Source: Mesorhizobium sp.
Lineage (GTDB): Bacteria; Pseudomonadota; Alphaproteobacteria; Rhizobiales; Rhizobiaceae
Length of the DNA stretch: 64,000 bases
Reading direction: 5' to 3'
NCBI GenBank assembly: GCA_004963905.1
Contig: SUGL01000003.1
Span: 62,001-126,000 of the forward strand
Below are positions 18,819 to 28,060 of the stretch, in pieces (position 1 is the stretch's first letter; the number at the start of each line of letters is the position of its first letter). Both the position numbers and the translations under genes were made by a program. The notes under the pieces were generated by a model. It searched no databases, was not told the origin of the DNA, and was given only the letters and a program-made list of their open reading frames with translations.

Positions 18819-18961
18819 AAATCCCATCAGGGAATTCGTCAAGCTGAGTCGGATGGTGCTGTTTACGAGAACCGGAGCGGAGCGGACATAGAGTCCGTGA
18901 GCACCGGAAGCGCAGAAAACAGCAGCATACGGCCAGCTTCACGAATTCAGTGATGGGATTT
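18819..18961. repeat. 143-bp near-perfect palindromic element
   Basis: One long imperfect palindrome: AAATCCCATCA at the left end is mirrored by TGATGGGATTT at the right, GAATTCGT by ACGAATTC, TGCTGTTT by AAACAGCA, and the centre is CGGAC-ATAGA-GTCCG (18883-18897). The right end reaches into the stop codon of the diguanylate cyclase. It lies between two convergent genes, so the RNA would form a long hairpin from either direction. No protein is encoded. Confidence 0.8.
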
Positions 18962-19752
18962 TAGGCGCAGACGCGGTTGCGGCCCTGCTTCTTCGCCTCG
19001 TAGAGCTGGCGGTCCGCGCGGCGGTAGAAGTCCTCCGCGCTCTCCTTGCGATCCCAGACGGCAAGACCGACGCTGGTGGTGACCTTCAGCCGCACATTGC
19101 CCGACAGGATCGACAGGTTGGCGATTGCCTTGCGGATGCGCTCGGCGAACCGGGCGAGCAGCTCCGCGTCCATATTGGGCGTGACCACGGCAAACTCCTC
19201 GCCGCCAAGCCGCGCCACCACGTCGTGATAGCGCGTCATGCCTCGCACGCATTGCGCGACGGCCCTCAGCACCTCATCGCCGACGTCGTGACCATGCGTG
19301 TCGTTGACCTGTTTGAAATGATCGAGGTCGAGGATCATCAAGCCCACCGGCTTGTCGATGCGGCCGAACTCGTCGAGATATTCCCGCAGCGCGTCGTCGA
19401 AATAGCGGCGGTTCTGCATGCCGGTCAAGCCGTCGGTGAGCGCCGCCTGCTCGAGCGTCTGTGAACGGGCGCTCAGCGAAACCGTCATGGCGCGCAGCTT
19501 GCCCTCTTCCCGCACCTGGCCGCGGATCAGCGGATAGATGAAGAAGGTCCCGAAGAACAAGGCGGCGGCGAGCAGCGCGCCGGTCACGAACAGCAGTTTG
19601 TTGAGGTAGATGATCCTATGGAGACGCGATGCGGTGTCGAGATCGGTCGCAATGTCCTGCAATTGGCCATAGGCGTGGAAAGTCACCAGGCCGGCGGCCA
19701 GGATCACGAAAATAAAGACGAAAAATGCGGATTCCGCCTTGTGAAAACGCAT
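18961..19752 (-). CDS. membrane-anchored diguanylate cyclase (GGDEF)
   Basis: Makes cyclic di-GMP from two GTP. Two N-terminal membrane helices (about 9-28 and 52-75) flank a short periplasmic segment, followed by a GGDEF domain with the active-site motif GGEEF and the metal-binding LMILDLDHFKQVND. No degenerate residues are seen, so activity is expected. I chose the ATG at 19752 because GGGGAG lies 2-7 nt before it; a GTG at 19767 is also in frame. It converges with the HerA-like gene across the long palindrome. Confidence 0.93.
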   Translation of the reverse strand: MRFHKAESAFFVFIFVILAAGLVTFHAYGQLQDIATDLDTASRLHRIIYLNKLLFVTGALLAAALFFGTFFIYPLIRGQVREEGKLRAMTVSLSARSQTLEQAALTDGLTGMQNRRYFDDALREYLDEFGRIDKPVGLMILDLDHFKQVNDTHGHDVGDEVLRAVAQCVRGMTRYHDVVARLGGEEFAVVTPNMDAELLARFAERIRKAIANLSILSGNVRLKVTTSVGLAVWDRKESAEDFYRRADRQLYEAKKQGRNRVCA

Positions 19753-19874
19753 AACTCCCCGCGGCACTACGAGCCATCGAAGTTATGGCACGCTCGGCCT
19801 TACGGACGGTTAACCCGGACAACCGTGGCGGAAGGCTGTGCCACGATTCCAAGCCTCTGATTGAAATCGCATTT

Positions 19875-20828
19875 CTATCGGTCCGGAATTGCCAATTCCT
19901 CGCCCGGCCGGAGCCTTTGCCACTCCGGTCCGAGCTGGTGTCTGAACCAGGTCGTCTGACGCTTGGCATATTGGCGCGTCGCGATCTTGGCGCACTCGAT
20001 CGCCTCGGGAAAGCCCATCTGTCCGGCCATCGCGGCCTGCAGCTCGCGCACGCCGATCGCCTTCATCGCCGGCAGGTCCGGATCGAGGTCGAGCGCCATC
20101 AGCTGCCTGACCTCGTCCAGCGCGCCTTTGTCGAGCATCTGGTCGAATCGCGCCTCGATGCGCGCGACGAGCTCGCCGCGATCCGGCTCGATCACCAGGA
20201 AGCGTGCACTGTCGCGGTCGATCAGCGGCTGGCCGCGCGCCGCTTGCCAGTCGAGGATCGACCGTCCCGACGCGTCGAGCACCTCCAGCGCCCGCACGAT
20301 GCGCTGGCCGTCGGTCGGCCTGAGCTGCATGGCGACGGCCGAGTCCTCACGCATCAGGATGCGGTGCAGCCTTTCTGCCCCTTGCTCCTTGAGCTCGTAG
20401 CGCCAGCGCTCGCGCACCGATGGCGGAATGTCGGGCATCTCGGAAATGCCTTCGGCCAAAGCGCGGAAATAGAGCCCGGTACCGCCGACGAAGACCGCCG
20501 GCCGCCCCGACAAAACGCCTTGCTCGATCAGCCGGGTGACGTCGCGCAGCCAGGCGCCGGTGGAGTAGGCTGTCGAAGGATGCACATGGCCGTAGAGGAA
20601 ATGCGGCACGCGCGCCATTTCGGCCGCGCTTGGACGCGCCGTCAGCACGTCGAGCACCGAATAGCCCTGCATGGAATCGGTGTTGACGATGACACCGCCC
20701 AGCCGTCCGGCAAGATCGAGCGCCAACGCCGACTTGCCGCTGGCGGTCGGTCCCGCTATCAGGATCGCGTTCTTCACGCGGCCTTTGCCCGCCTGCCTGC
20801 CGGAATTTTCGATGCCGCTGATCGCCAC
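19875..20828 (-). CDS. miaA: tRNA dimethylallyltransferase
   Basis: Transfers a dimethylallyl group to adenine 37 of tRNAs reading UNN codons. The P-loop ILIAGPTASGKSALALDL is near the N-terminus, followed by VIVNTDSMQGY and the central FVGGTGLYFRAL; RQYAKRQTTWFRHQ near the C-terminus is diagnostic. The longest start is a GTG at 20828, which would overlap divergent serB by 17 nt; an internal GTG at 20777 (VKNAILIAGP) avoids the overlap and is equally plausible. Either way the two genes share very little regulatory DNA. Confidence 0.95.
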   Translation of the reverse strand: MAISGIENSGRQAGKGRVKNAILIAGPTASGKSALALDLAGRLGGVIVNTDSMQGYSVLDVLTARPSAAEMARVPHFLYGHVHPSTAYSTGAWLRDVTRLIEQGVLSGRPAVFVGGTGLYFRALAEGISEMPDIPPSVRERWRYELKEQGAERLHRILMREDSAVAMQLRPTDGQRIVRALEVLDASGRSILDWQAARGQPLIDRDSARFLVIEPDRGELVARIEARFDQMLDKGALDEVRQLMALDLDPDLPAMKAIGVRELQAAMAGQMGFPEAIECAKIATRQYAKRQTTWFRHQLGPEWQRLRPGEELAIPDR

Positions 20829-21699
20829 GCTTGTATCCCGTCCGCAAGACCGCGCAGTGTCGGCCTCGCTTGCGAATATGGCCTCGCGGACGGCCGGCGC
20901 AAGCGCCCTTCACTGGCTGGCCGAAGATGTCGCCTGCGATCTGGTTTTGCCGGAGACGCCCGAAATCGGCGAACTGACGGCCAATCTGCGCGCGGCATTG
21001 GCCTCCGATCCGGTCGACATCGTCGTCCAGCCGGCCGAAGGCAGGAAGAAGAAGATCCTGCTCGCCGACATGGATTCGACCATGATCGACCAGGAATGCA
21101 TCGACGAATTGGCTGACGAGATCGGCGTCAAGGAGCATGTCGCCGCGATCACGGCGCGCTCGATGAATGGCGAGATCGCTTTCGAGCCGGCCTTGCGCGA
21201 GCGCGTAGCCTTGCTGAAGGGCCTCGACACGGCGGTGGTCGATCGCATCATCGCCAACCGTCTGACGCTGGCCGCCGGCGGCCGCGCGCTGGTGCGCACG
21301 ATGCGCGCCAACGGCGCCTGGACGGCGCTGGTTTCCGGCGGCTTCGACGTCTTCACCAGCCGCATCGCCACGCTGCTCGGCTTCCAGGAGAACCGCGCCA
21401 ACCGGCTTGTCGAAGAAGACGGCAAGTTCACCGGCACGGTGACCGAGCCGATCCTCGGCCGCGCCGCCAAGGCCGAAGCGCTGCTCGACATTGCGGCCAG
21501 GCTTGGCCTGTCGACCGGGGATGCCGTTGCCGTCGGCGACGGCGCCAACGATCTCGACATGATCCGACTGGCCGGTACCGGCGTCGCCCTCCACGCCAAG
21601 CCGGCGGTGGCGGAGCAGGCAAGGATCCGCATCGATCACGGCGACCTGACAGCGCTGCTTTATCTCCAGGGCTATCGGAGCGAGGAGTTCGTGCAGTGA
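20812..21699 (+). CDS. serB: phosphoserine phosphatase
   Basis: Last step of serine synthesis: phosphoserine to serine. HAD-superfamily enzyme of 295 residues with the catalytic DMDSTMI motif, motif II in ALVSGGFDVFT and motif III/IV in VGDGANDLDMI. The N-terminal third (1-80) corresponds to the regulatory ACT-like region of longer SerB proteins. I start it at ATG 20812; the frame extends further upstream but only across miaA. The stop overlaps the following GTG start by 4 nt, so the acetyltransferase is coupled to it. Confidence 0.95.
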   Translation: MPLIATLVSRPQDRAVSASLANMASRTAGASALHWLAEDVACDLVLPETPEIGELTANLRAALASDPVDIVVQPAEGRKKKILLADMDSTMIDQECIDELADEIGVKEHVAAITARSMNGEIAFEPALRERVALLKGLDTAVVDRIIANRLTLAAGGRALVRTMRANGAWTALVSGGFDVFTSRIATLLGFQENRANRLVEEDGKFTGTVTEPILGRAAKAEALLDIAARLGLSTGDAVAVGDGANDLDMIRLAGTGVALHAKPAVAEQARIRIDHGDLTALLYLQGYRSEEFVQ

Positions 21700-22268
21700 C
21701 GCCGATCCGCACCGAGCGCCTCATCCTGCGCAACTGGGAAGAGCGCGACCGCGCGCTTTTCCATCGCATCAACTCCGACGAACGCGTGATGGAGTTCTTT
21801 CCGTTCCGTCGCGACCGCGCAGCGGCAGACGCCAAGATGGACGAATTCCGCGGCTGGATCGAGGAGGATGGCTACGGCTTCGCCGCCGCCGAGATCGCGG
21901 CCACCGGCGAATGCATCGGCTTCGTCGGTCTCCTGGATACGGATGATGTACCATCGCTACCGGACGGCACGATCGAGATCGGCTGGCGGCTGGCGCCGGA
22001 ATTCTGGGGCAAGGGCTATGTCACCGAGGCAGCGCAAGCCTGGCTCGCCTATGGCTTCGAAACGCTGGGGCTGGACGAAATCGTCTCTTTCGCGGTTGCC
22101 GAAAACCACCGCTCGACCGCGGTGATGAAACGGCTCGGCATGCGCGCCGATCCGGGTGCCGATTTCGACCATCCCTCCGTGCCGGACAGCCATCCCCATC
22201 TCAAGCGGCATGTCCTCTACAGGCTGTCGCGCGAGGATTGGCGAACACAAAAAAGGGCGACCCGGTAG
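21696..22268 (+). CDS. RimJ/RimL-type GNAT acetyltransferase
   Basis: A 190-residue acetyltransferase of the Acetyltransf_3 group (TERLILRNWEERDRALFHRI at the N-terminus; IGWRLAPEFWGKGYVTEAAQAWLAY as the acetyl-CoA loop; VAENHRSTAVMKRLGMR near the end). Some relatives acetylate protein N-termini; the actual substrate is unknown. It starts with GTG inside the serB stop (GTGA overlap) and ends just before a strong terminator, so it is the second gene of a serB operon. Confidence 0.92.
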   Translation: MTPIRTERLILRNWEERDRALFHRINSDERVMEFFPFRRDRAAADAKMDEFRGWIEEDGYGFAAAEIAATGECIGFVGLLDTDDVPSLPDGTIEIGWRLAPEFWGKGYVTEAAQAWLAYGFETLGLDEIVSFAVAENHRSTAVMKRLGMRADPGADFDHPSVPDSHPHLKRHVLYRLSREDWRTQKRATR

Positions 22269-22284
22269 CCGCCCTTTTTCTTTT
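22251..22284. terminator. bidirectional terminator between the GNAT gene and degP
   Basis: GGGCG (22255-22259) pairs with CGCCC (22270-22274), flanked by an A-run on the left and TTTTTCTTTT on the right, in the 47-nt gap between convergent genes. Confidence 0.8.
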
Positions 22285-22315
22285 GCAGATCAACCGGTTG
22301 CCGGTCCTTCGGGAC

Positions 22316-23830
22316 TCAGTCCATCCGGATCGTCACGAAGCGCAGCTCGCCGGTCTTTGAGGCCAGCATCAGCAGCGCGTTCTTGCGGCCCTGCTCCTTC
22401 AGCGCGCCGATCCGGTCCATGACGTCCTTCGGCGTTCCCACCGATTCCTGCGCGATCTCGGTGATCACCTCGCCGGGCTGGATGCCACGCTCGGCGGCGG
22501 CCGAATCCTTGGCGACGTCGGTGATCACCACGCCCGACACGTCGGCCGCGATGCCGAATTTCTGCCTGGTCTGGTCGTTGAGTTCGCCGACGGTCATGCC
22601 GAGCACCGAAGCCGTGGACACCGGAGCCGCCTTGTCGCCCTTGTCCTGGTCGGTAGCGCCGTTCTCGCCTTTAGCCAGCTTCTCGCCGTCCTCCAGCCGG
22701 CCAAGCGTAACCTTCACCGTCTGCTCGACGCCCTTGCGCACGATGACGACGTCGACCGCCTTGCCGACCGGGCTTTCGGCGACGACGCGCGGCAGGTCGC
22801 GCATCTCGTGGATGTCCTTGCCGTCGAATTTTATGATGACGTCGCCGGCCTGAACCGTGCCGTTGTCGACCGGTCCGCCCTTGATGACGCCGGCCACCAG
22901 CGCGCCCTTGGCGGTCGCCATGCCGAGGCTTTCGGCGATGTCGTCGGTCACCGGCTGGATGCGCACGCCGAGCCAGCCTCGCCGCGTCTCGCCATACTGG
23001 CGAAGCTGGTCGACGACGCCCGCCGCAAGCTGCGAGGGAATGGAGAAGCCGATGCCGATCGAGCCGCCCGAGGGCGAGATGATCGCCGTGTTGATGCCGA
23101 TGACCTCGCCCTCGGCATTGAACAGAGGACCGCCGGAATTGCCGCGATTGATGGCGGCGTCCGTCTGGATGAAGTCGTCATAGGGGCCGGAATTGATGTC
23201 GCGGTTGCGCGCCGAGACGATGCCGACAGTGACGGTTCCGCCGAGGCCGAACGGGTTGCCGATCGCCATCACCCAGTCGCCGACACGCATCTTGGTGGAA
23301 TCGCCGAATTTCACGGCCGTCAATTTGTGGCCCTTCGGATCGACCTTCAGCACCGCGACGTCGGTTTTGGTGTCGGTACCGACCAGCGTCGCCTTCAGCG
23401 TCACGCCGTCGGAGAAATTCACCTCGATGTCGTCGGCATCGGCGATGACGTGATTGTTGGTCACCACGATGCCCTGCTCGGCATCGACGACGAAGCCGGA
23501 GCCCAGCGACTGCACCTTCTGCCCACCGCCTCCCTTGTCGCCGCCGCGGTTCTTGAAGAAGTCGTCGAAAAAGTCCTGGAAGGGCGAGCCTTCGGGAAGC
23601 TGCGGCATCGGCACCGCGCCCGGCCCTTCAGTGCCTTTCACGGTTTGCGAGGTCGAGATGTTGACCACCGCGCCGAGCAGGCGCTCGGCGAGATCCGCTA
23701 CCGAGGGAGGTCCGTCGGAAGCGATTGTTGGCGTGACGAAAGACGGGACGGCAATCATGCCGACGACGAATGCGGTGGCGCCGGCGAAAAGCGTGCGCCG
23801 CGCCGCGCGCAACAGGGTGTCGGATATCAT
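22316..23830 (-). CDS. degP: Do/DegP-family periplasmic serine protease
   Basis: Periplasmic protease/chaperone that removes misfolded envelope proteins. Residues 1-38 are a signal peptide (hydrophobic core 15-30). The trypsin-like domain shows the triad H127 (TNNHVIAD), D157 (KTDVAVL) and S232 (RGNSGGP). Two PDZ domains follow (about 290-385 and 415-495). A Gly-rich loop (RGGDKGGGG) around residue 98 corresponds to the LA loop. It is the last gene of the folA-hflK-hflC-DUF2065-degP direction, matching the usual alphaproteobacterial order that groups membrane quality-control factors. Confidence 0.96.
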   Translation of the reverse strand: MISDTLLRAARRTLFAGATAFVVGMIAVPSFVTPTIASDGPPSVADLAERLLGAVVNISTSQTVKGTEGPGAVPMPQLPEGSPFQDFFDDFFKNRGGDKGGGGQKVQSLGSGFVVDAEQGIVVTNNHVIADADDIEVNFSDGVTLKATLVGTDTKTDVAVLKVDPKGHKLTAVKFGDSTKMRVGDWVMAIGNPFGLGGTVTVGIVSARNRDINSGPYDDFIQTDAAINRGNSGGPLFNAEGEVIGINTAIISPSGGSIGIGFSIPSQLAAGVVDQLRQYGETRRGWLGVRIQPVTDDIAESLGMATAKGALVAGVIKGGPVDNGTVQAGDVIIKFDGKDIHEMRDLPRVVAESPVGKAVDVVIVRKGVEQTVKVTLGRLEDGEKLAKGENGATDQDKGDKAAPVSTASVLGMTVGELNDQTRQKFGIAADVSGVVITDVAKDSAAAERGIQPGEVITEIAQESVGTPKDVMDRIGALKEQGRKNALLMLASKTGELRFVTIRMD

Positions 23831-23978
23831 CGTGGCCTCCCGGTGTTTCGAGAAAGGGAAAAGCGCTTCCGCTAAAGGCGCCCATCCAATTTCATGTTGG
23901 CAAGAAATAAGGCACGTTTGCGGCTATAGCTATCGGCGAAAGATAAATCGTCAATCGCTTCGGCACCAAGGAATTTCA

Positions 23979-24164
23979 TCAGCCGCGGACCAGCCAGACG
24001 ATGCCGACGCCGATTGCGATTGCGACCAATCCGCCGATTCGCAGCACATTTTCCGGCATCGACAGCACTTCTGTAGCCAGTTTCCGGGCCAAAGCCGGAA
24101 ACCCGCCATAGACAAGGCCCTCGATGACGAGAACCAGGCCGATTGCCGCCAGGAAATCCTGCAC
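23979..24164 (-). CDS. DUF2065 small membrane protein
   Basis: A 61-residue protein with two membrane helices (about 5-22 and 42-58) of the DUF2065/YjeT family, whose members almost always lie next to hflKC. The function is unknown; a link to the HflKC-FtsH complex is implied only by this conserved position. It begins 5 nt after the hflC stop and is surely co-transcribed with it. Confidence 0.9.
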   Translation of the reverse strand: MQDFLAAIGLVLVIEGLVYGGFPALARKLATEVLSMPENVLRIGGLVAIAIGVGIVWLVRG

Positions 24165-24169
24165 CGCCG

Positions 24170-25135
24170 CTACTGGGCGGTGCTGGGTTGCGTCGCAGGC
24201 GCGGCAGGTGCCGTCGCCGGCGCGGCCGGCGCAGTCGGCTGCCCGGGCACAGGCTTGCTGGCCGGATCGCGGAAGTAGCGGAAGAACTCGGACTCGGGCG
24301 ACAGCACCATGGTCGTTCCGGTGTTGTCCAGCGCGGTGCCATAGGCATTCATCGAGCGATAGAAATCGAAGAAGGCCGGATCGCGCTTGTAGGCATCCGC
24401 GAAGGTGGCGCTGCGCTGCGCCTCGCCTTCGCCGCGCAGGATTTCCGATTCCTTCTGCGCCTCGGCGATGATCTCGACGACCTCGCGGTCGGCCCTGGCC
24501 CTGATGCGCTGCGCCGCCTCGTTGCCGCGCGCCCTCAGTCGCTCGGCTTCCGCCAGACGTTCGGCCTTCATGCGGTCATAGGTCTGCTGCGAGACTTCCG
24601 CGGTCAGATCCGTCCGGCGGATACGCACGTCCTGGATGTCGAGGCCGAGCGATGTTGCGTCCGGGCGGAGTTGGTCACGCACCTCGCGCATCATGACGGC
24701 GCGCTCCTCCGAGAGCGCCGCCTCGAAGTCGCGCAGGCCGTAGACGCGGCGCAGCGCTGCATCGAGACGCGTTTTCAGGCGAGCCTCGGCGAGCTCCACC
24801 TGTCCCGATACCGCCGCGCGGAAGGTGCGCGGATCGGAGATGCGGTAGGCGATGAAGGCGTCGACCTCGTAGAACTTGCCGCCCGAAACCTGGACGCGGA
24901 TGTTGTCGAGATCGAAACGCATCACTCGCTTCTCGATCATCTGGACGCTGTCGGCGTCGAAGAAAGCGAACGGCGCCTTGAAGTAGATGCCGGGCTCGCT
25001 CTTTACGTCGATGATCTCGCCGAACCTGAGCACGATCGCCTGCTGGCCCGCATTGACCACGAAGACGGCCGAGTAGAGCAGGAACAGAAGGACCGCCGCG
25101 ATGACGGCGATGACTGGAAGACGGTTGGCCATCAC
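24170..25135 (-). CDS. hflC: FtsH protease modulator HflC
   Basis: SPFH/prohibitin-domain protein of 321 residues, anchored by one N-terminal helix (about 9-27) with the bulk in the periplasm. With HflK it forms the cage around FtsH. Family motifs include AGQQAIVLRFGEI and EAQKESEILRGEGEAQR. The C-terminal 30 residues are a Pro/Ala/Thr-rich tail. The ATG overlaps the hflK stop by 4 nt, coupling production of the two partners. Confidence 0.95.
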   Translation of the reverse strand: MMANRLPVIAVIAAVLLFLLYSAVFVVNAGQQAIVLRFGEIIDVKSEPGIYFKAPFAFFDADSVQMIEKRVMRFDLDNIRVQVSGGKFYEVDAFIAYRISDPRTFRAAVSGQVELAEARLKTRLDAALRRVYGLRDFEAALSEERAVMMREVRDQLRPDATSLGLDIQDVRIRRTDLTAEVSQQTYDRMKAERLAEAERLRARGNEAAQRIRARADREVVEIIAEAQKESEILRGEGEAQRSATFADAYKRDPAFFDFYRSMNAYGTALDNTGTTMVLSPESEFFRYFRDPASKPVPGQPTAPAAPATAPAAPATQPSTAQ

Positions 25136-26229
25136 TGGTTGCCTCCCAGCACCGGCGCCGGCGGCGCTTTCGGCTGCAGCGCCGGCAGCGGCAGATAGGG
25201 AAGCACACCTTGCCCGTTGCCCTGCTCGACGACGACCTTGTTCGAGTCCTTCAGGATCCTCTCCATCGTTTCCAGATAAAGCCGCTTGCGCGTCACGTCG
25301 GGCGCCTTGGCGTATTCGTTGTAGACGGAGATGAAGCGCTGGGCTTCACCTTCCGCTTCCTGCACGACGCGGTTCTTGTAGGCGGCGGCGTCCTCGCGGA
25401 CCTGGGCCGCCTCGCCGCGCGCCTGGCCGAGCTTCTGGTTGGAATACTGATTGGCCTGCTCGACGAACTTGTCTTCGTCCTGCTCGGCGCGCTGCACCTC
25501 GTCGAAGGCATCGGCCACTTCGCGCGGGGGTGCAGCGTCCTCGATCGAGATCGCATTGACCTGCAGGCCGGCCTTGTAGCCGTCGAGCGTCGTCTGGATG
25601 ATCTCGCGCACTGAGGCCGCGATGCCCTGGCGGTCGTCGCGGAAGATATCCTGCGCCGGCCGGCGGCCGACGGCCTCGCGCATGGCGCTTTCGGCCACTT
25701 GCGTCAGCATGCCGTCGGGATCCGAGACGTCGAAGAGGTAGGCTCTGGGGTCGGAAACCTGATAGGCGACCGAGAACTGCACGTTGACGATGTTCTGATC
25801 GCCGGAGAGCATCAGCCCGGAGCCGCTGGCCGATCCGCCACCGATGCTGACGAGCTGCTCGGAGATCTTGGCCGTCTCGACCGTTTCGATCGGCCACCAG
25901 TGGAAATGCAGGCCTGGCTGCGAAAGCTCCGCCTTAGGCTTGCCGAAGCGCAATTCGACGGCAACCTCGTCAGGCTGCACGGTATAGATTGCCTTGAAGG
26001 CCCAAAGCACGACGAGCGCGAGCGCGATCAACCCGAAGACGGCCGGGCTGGCGCCGCCACCTCCCGGAAGCGCGCGTCGCAGTCTGTCCTGGCCGCGGCG
26101 AATGATGTCCTCGAGGTCAGGAGGGGAACCCTGTGGTCCGCTTGGCCCCTTGGGCCCCTGCCCCCAGGGTCCCTGATTGCCGCCGCCGCCCCAAGGGCCG
26201 CCGCCACCGCTCTTGTCGTTCCAGGGCAT
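25132..26229 (-). CDS. hflK: FtsH protease modulator HflK
   Basis: SPFH-domain partner of HflC (365 residues). It starts with a Gly/Pro-rich cytoplasmic segment (MPWNDKSGGGGPWGGGGNQG and further, residues 1-40), then one membrane helix around 66-82 and the prohibitin-like domain with AIYTVQPDEVAVELRFGK. The C-terminus is hydrophobic and Pro-rich. Gene pair and overlap with hflC are typical. Confidence 0.95.
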   Translation of the reverse strand: MPWNDKSGGGGPWGGGGNQGPWGQGPKGPSGPQGSPPDLEDIIRRGQDRLRRALPGGGGASPAVFGLIALALVVLWAFKAIYTVQPDEVAVELRFGKPKAELSQPGLHFHWWPIETVETAKISEQLVSIGGGSASGSGLMLSGDQNIVNVQFSVAYQVSDPRAYLFDVSDPDGMLTQVAESAMREAVGRRPAQDIFRDDRQGIAASVREIIQTTLDGYKAGLQVNAISIEDAAPPREVADAFDEVQRAEQDEDKFVEQANQYSNQKLGQARGEAAQVREDAAAYKNRVVQEAEGEAQRFISVYNEYAKAPDVTRKRLYLETMERILKDSNKVVVEQGNGQGVLPYLPLPALQPKAPPAPVLGGNQ

Positions 26230-26272
26230 GAATGTCCTTTCGCTTCGGTTCCCTCAGGCCTTGCGGCGTGAT

Positions 26273-26335
26273 CCTAGCGCATGACACCGAAAACCGGAAT
26301 CGGTTTTCGGAAAGGAATCATGCGCCAAATCAAAG
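26273..26335. repeat. intergenic repeat module A (copy 2)
   Basis: GCATGACACCGAAAACCGG and CGGTTTTCGG...ATCATGCGC form a dyad related to the first module at 13010-13075. It lies between folA and hflK; the rest of that 246-nt gap shows no gene. Confidence 0.65.
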
Positions 26336-26475
26336 TTTTACAGCGGCCTCTTGCGCATCCGGTTGGACGCGCGGCGCTGTACTGTCGTTCTTCTATAGGG
26401 ACGCCTTGACGCGCTTTCAACGCGGTCTGCCGCTCGCGCCGTCCGATTTGGGCCGGCAGCGACCCTTTGTCGTCG

Positions 26476-26994
26476 TCAATGACCCTCGCCGCGGCGCTCG
26501 TAGACCGTGTAGCGCGTCGCATGGCTGTCCTTCTCGCCTGCCGGAAAATCCTCTGAACGGACGATCCCCCAGATGGCCGGGTCGATCGGCGGGAAATGGG
26601 CGTCGCCATCGACCTTGGCAAGCACATGGGTAACATGGAGGCGGTCGGCAAGCGGCAAGGCTTGGGCATAGATTTCGCCGCCGCCGACCACGCAGATCTC
26701 CTCGGCGCCTGCCATGCAGCGGCCGCGCACCTTGGCCAGCGTGATCGCCTCATCGAGCGAATGCGCGACTTCGATACCGTCGGCGCGCCAGCCCTTGTCT
26801 CGTGTCACCACGATGTTGAGCCTTCCGGGCAGCGGCCGGCCGATGCCTTCATAGGTCTTGCGGCCCATGATGATCGGCTTGCCCATCGTATCGGCCTTGA
26901 AACGCTTGAGATCGCTGGAAAGCCGCCACGGCAGCCCGCCTTCGCGCCCGATCACCCCGTTCTCGGCAATGGCGACATAGATCGCGATGTCCAT
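26476..26994 (-). CDS. folA: dihydrofolate reductase
   Basis: Reduces dihydrofolate to tetrahydrofolate with NADPH; needed after thymidylate synthase. 172 residues, usual length. Motifs: AIAENGVIGREGGLPWRLSSDL (substrate site), PIIMGRKTYEGIGRPLPGR (NADPH site) and CVVGGGEIYAQAL. Its ATG shares one base with the TGA of the DUF4424 gene (TGATG), so it is translationally coupled to that gene. thyA, its metabolic partner, lies 5.6 kb away beyond the molybdate block. Confidence 0.96.
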   Translation of the reverse strand: MDIAIYVAIAENGVIGREGGLPWRLSSDLKRFKADTMGKPIIMGRKTYEGIGRPLPGRLNIVVTRDKGWRADGIEVAHSLDEAITLAKVRGRCMAGAEEICVVGGGEIYAQALPLADRLHVTHVLAKVDGDAHFPPIDPAIWGIVRSEDFPAGEKDSHATRYTVYERRGEGH

Positions 26995-28007
26995 CAGCCG
27001 CCATTCCCGCCATTGTCCGACGGCTCGAGCAGCAGGATGTCGATGTCGTGCTCGGGGTAAAAATCCTTGGCCGTCATCTCGAACGTGGTCGGGCCGGTCT
27101 TGCGGACATTGTCGCCGCAGAACGAAACCAGGTTCTTGGCGCTGCCCTTGTCGATAGTGAGCTTGAAATTGCCGATACTGCCGGACGCCCAGTTGCCGCC
27201 CGTGGTCAGGATGTAAGCGATGCGGCCTTCGAAATATTTCGGATAGCCGTCGGGATTTTCCTTCGCCGCCTTGCGCACCGCGTTCTCGAACGCTCCGTCC
27301 ATGCAGTATCGGCTCTTATAGGCGTCATACTGCCCCTGGAACTTGCCGTCATAGTAGAAGCTGACCGAGGACGTGCCGCCAACGCTCGGCTTGTACCGGT
27401 GCGAGACATGGACTTCCTTGTTGGCCGGGAAGGTCGAACGCCACCAGTAGGTCGAGCGCAGCTGCCAGAACGGCGCATAGGCGGTTTGCATGCCCGAACC
27501 GTCATCGGCGGTATCCTCGATGATGATGCCGCGGTTTTCCCAATCCTCGGCGACGTCCCTGGGCAGTTTCGCCAACGCCGCCTTGGCGGCGTCGCCGAAC
27601 GGATAGAGCGGCACGTTCTGCGCCTTGAGATCGGCGGTGATGTCGATGCCCAGCGCAAACGCTCTTTGTTCGAGCTGCGGCTTCGCGTCGACGCCGTCGA
27701 TCGTCACCTCGAAGCCGAGGAAATTGTCGCTCTGCGCTTCCGGGATCGCCGGCATTTCGTTCGGATCGCCCTCGATGTCGGGCATCGGGAACGCAACGAT
27801 GGCACTGACGTCCTTGTCGGTGTTGTTGCGGAAGACATAGTCGACTGCGACCTTCTCCGGCGAGATGAAAAGGTCCTCGCTTTCCATGGCGACGGCGTCG
27901 CTGCGCGACAGGATCAGCCCGCCTGTGCCGAGCTCGGCGACGGAATCGTTGGCAAAGGCCGGCGCGGCTAAAAACGCCAGCGCTGCGGTGAGGATAGTGC
28001 GTAACAT
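26994..28007 (-). CDS. secreted DUF4424-family protein
   Basis: A 337-residue protein starting at ATG 28007 with GGGGGA upstream. Residues 1-19 are a cleavable signal (MLRTILTAALAFLAAPAFA). The mature N-terminus NDSVAELGTGGLILSRSDAVAMESEDLFIS is the typical DUF4424 opening; the rest looks beta-rich. Function unknown; a periplasmic role is inferred from the signal. It overlaps folA by one base and they form one operon, an odd pairing of an envelope protein with a folate enzyme. Confidence 0.88.
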   Translation of the reverse strand: MLRTILTAALAFLAAPAFANDSVAELGTGGLILSRSDAVAMESEDLFISPEKVAVDYVFRNNTDKDVSAIVAFPMPDIEGDPNEMPAIPEAQSDNFLGFEVTIDGVDAKPQLEQRAFALGIDITADLKAQNVPLYPFGDAAKAALAKLPRDVAEDWENRGIIIEDTADDGSGMQTAYAPFWQLRSTYWWRSTFPANKEVHVSHRYKPSVGGTSSVSFYYDGKFQGQYDAYKSRYCMDGAFENAVRKAAKENPDGYPKYFEGRIAYILTTGGNWASGSIGNFKLTIDKGSAKNLVSFCGDNVRKTGPTTFEMTAKDFYPEHDIDILLLEPSDNGGNGG

Positions 28008-28060
28008 GGATCCCCCTCTCGACGGCAATACCGGGACCACCCCGATGCGTGCTTCCATCT

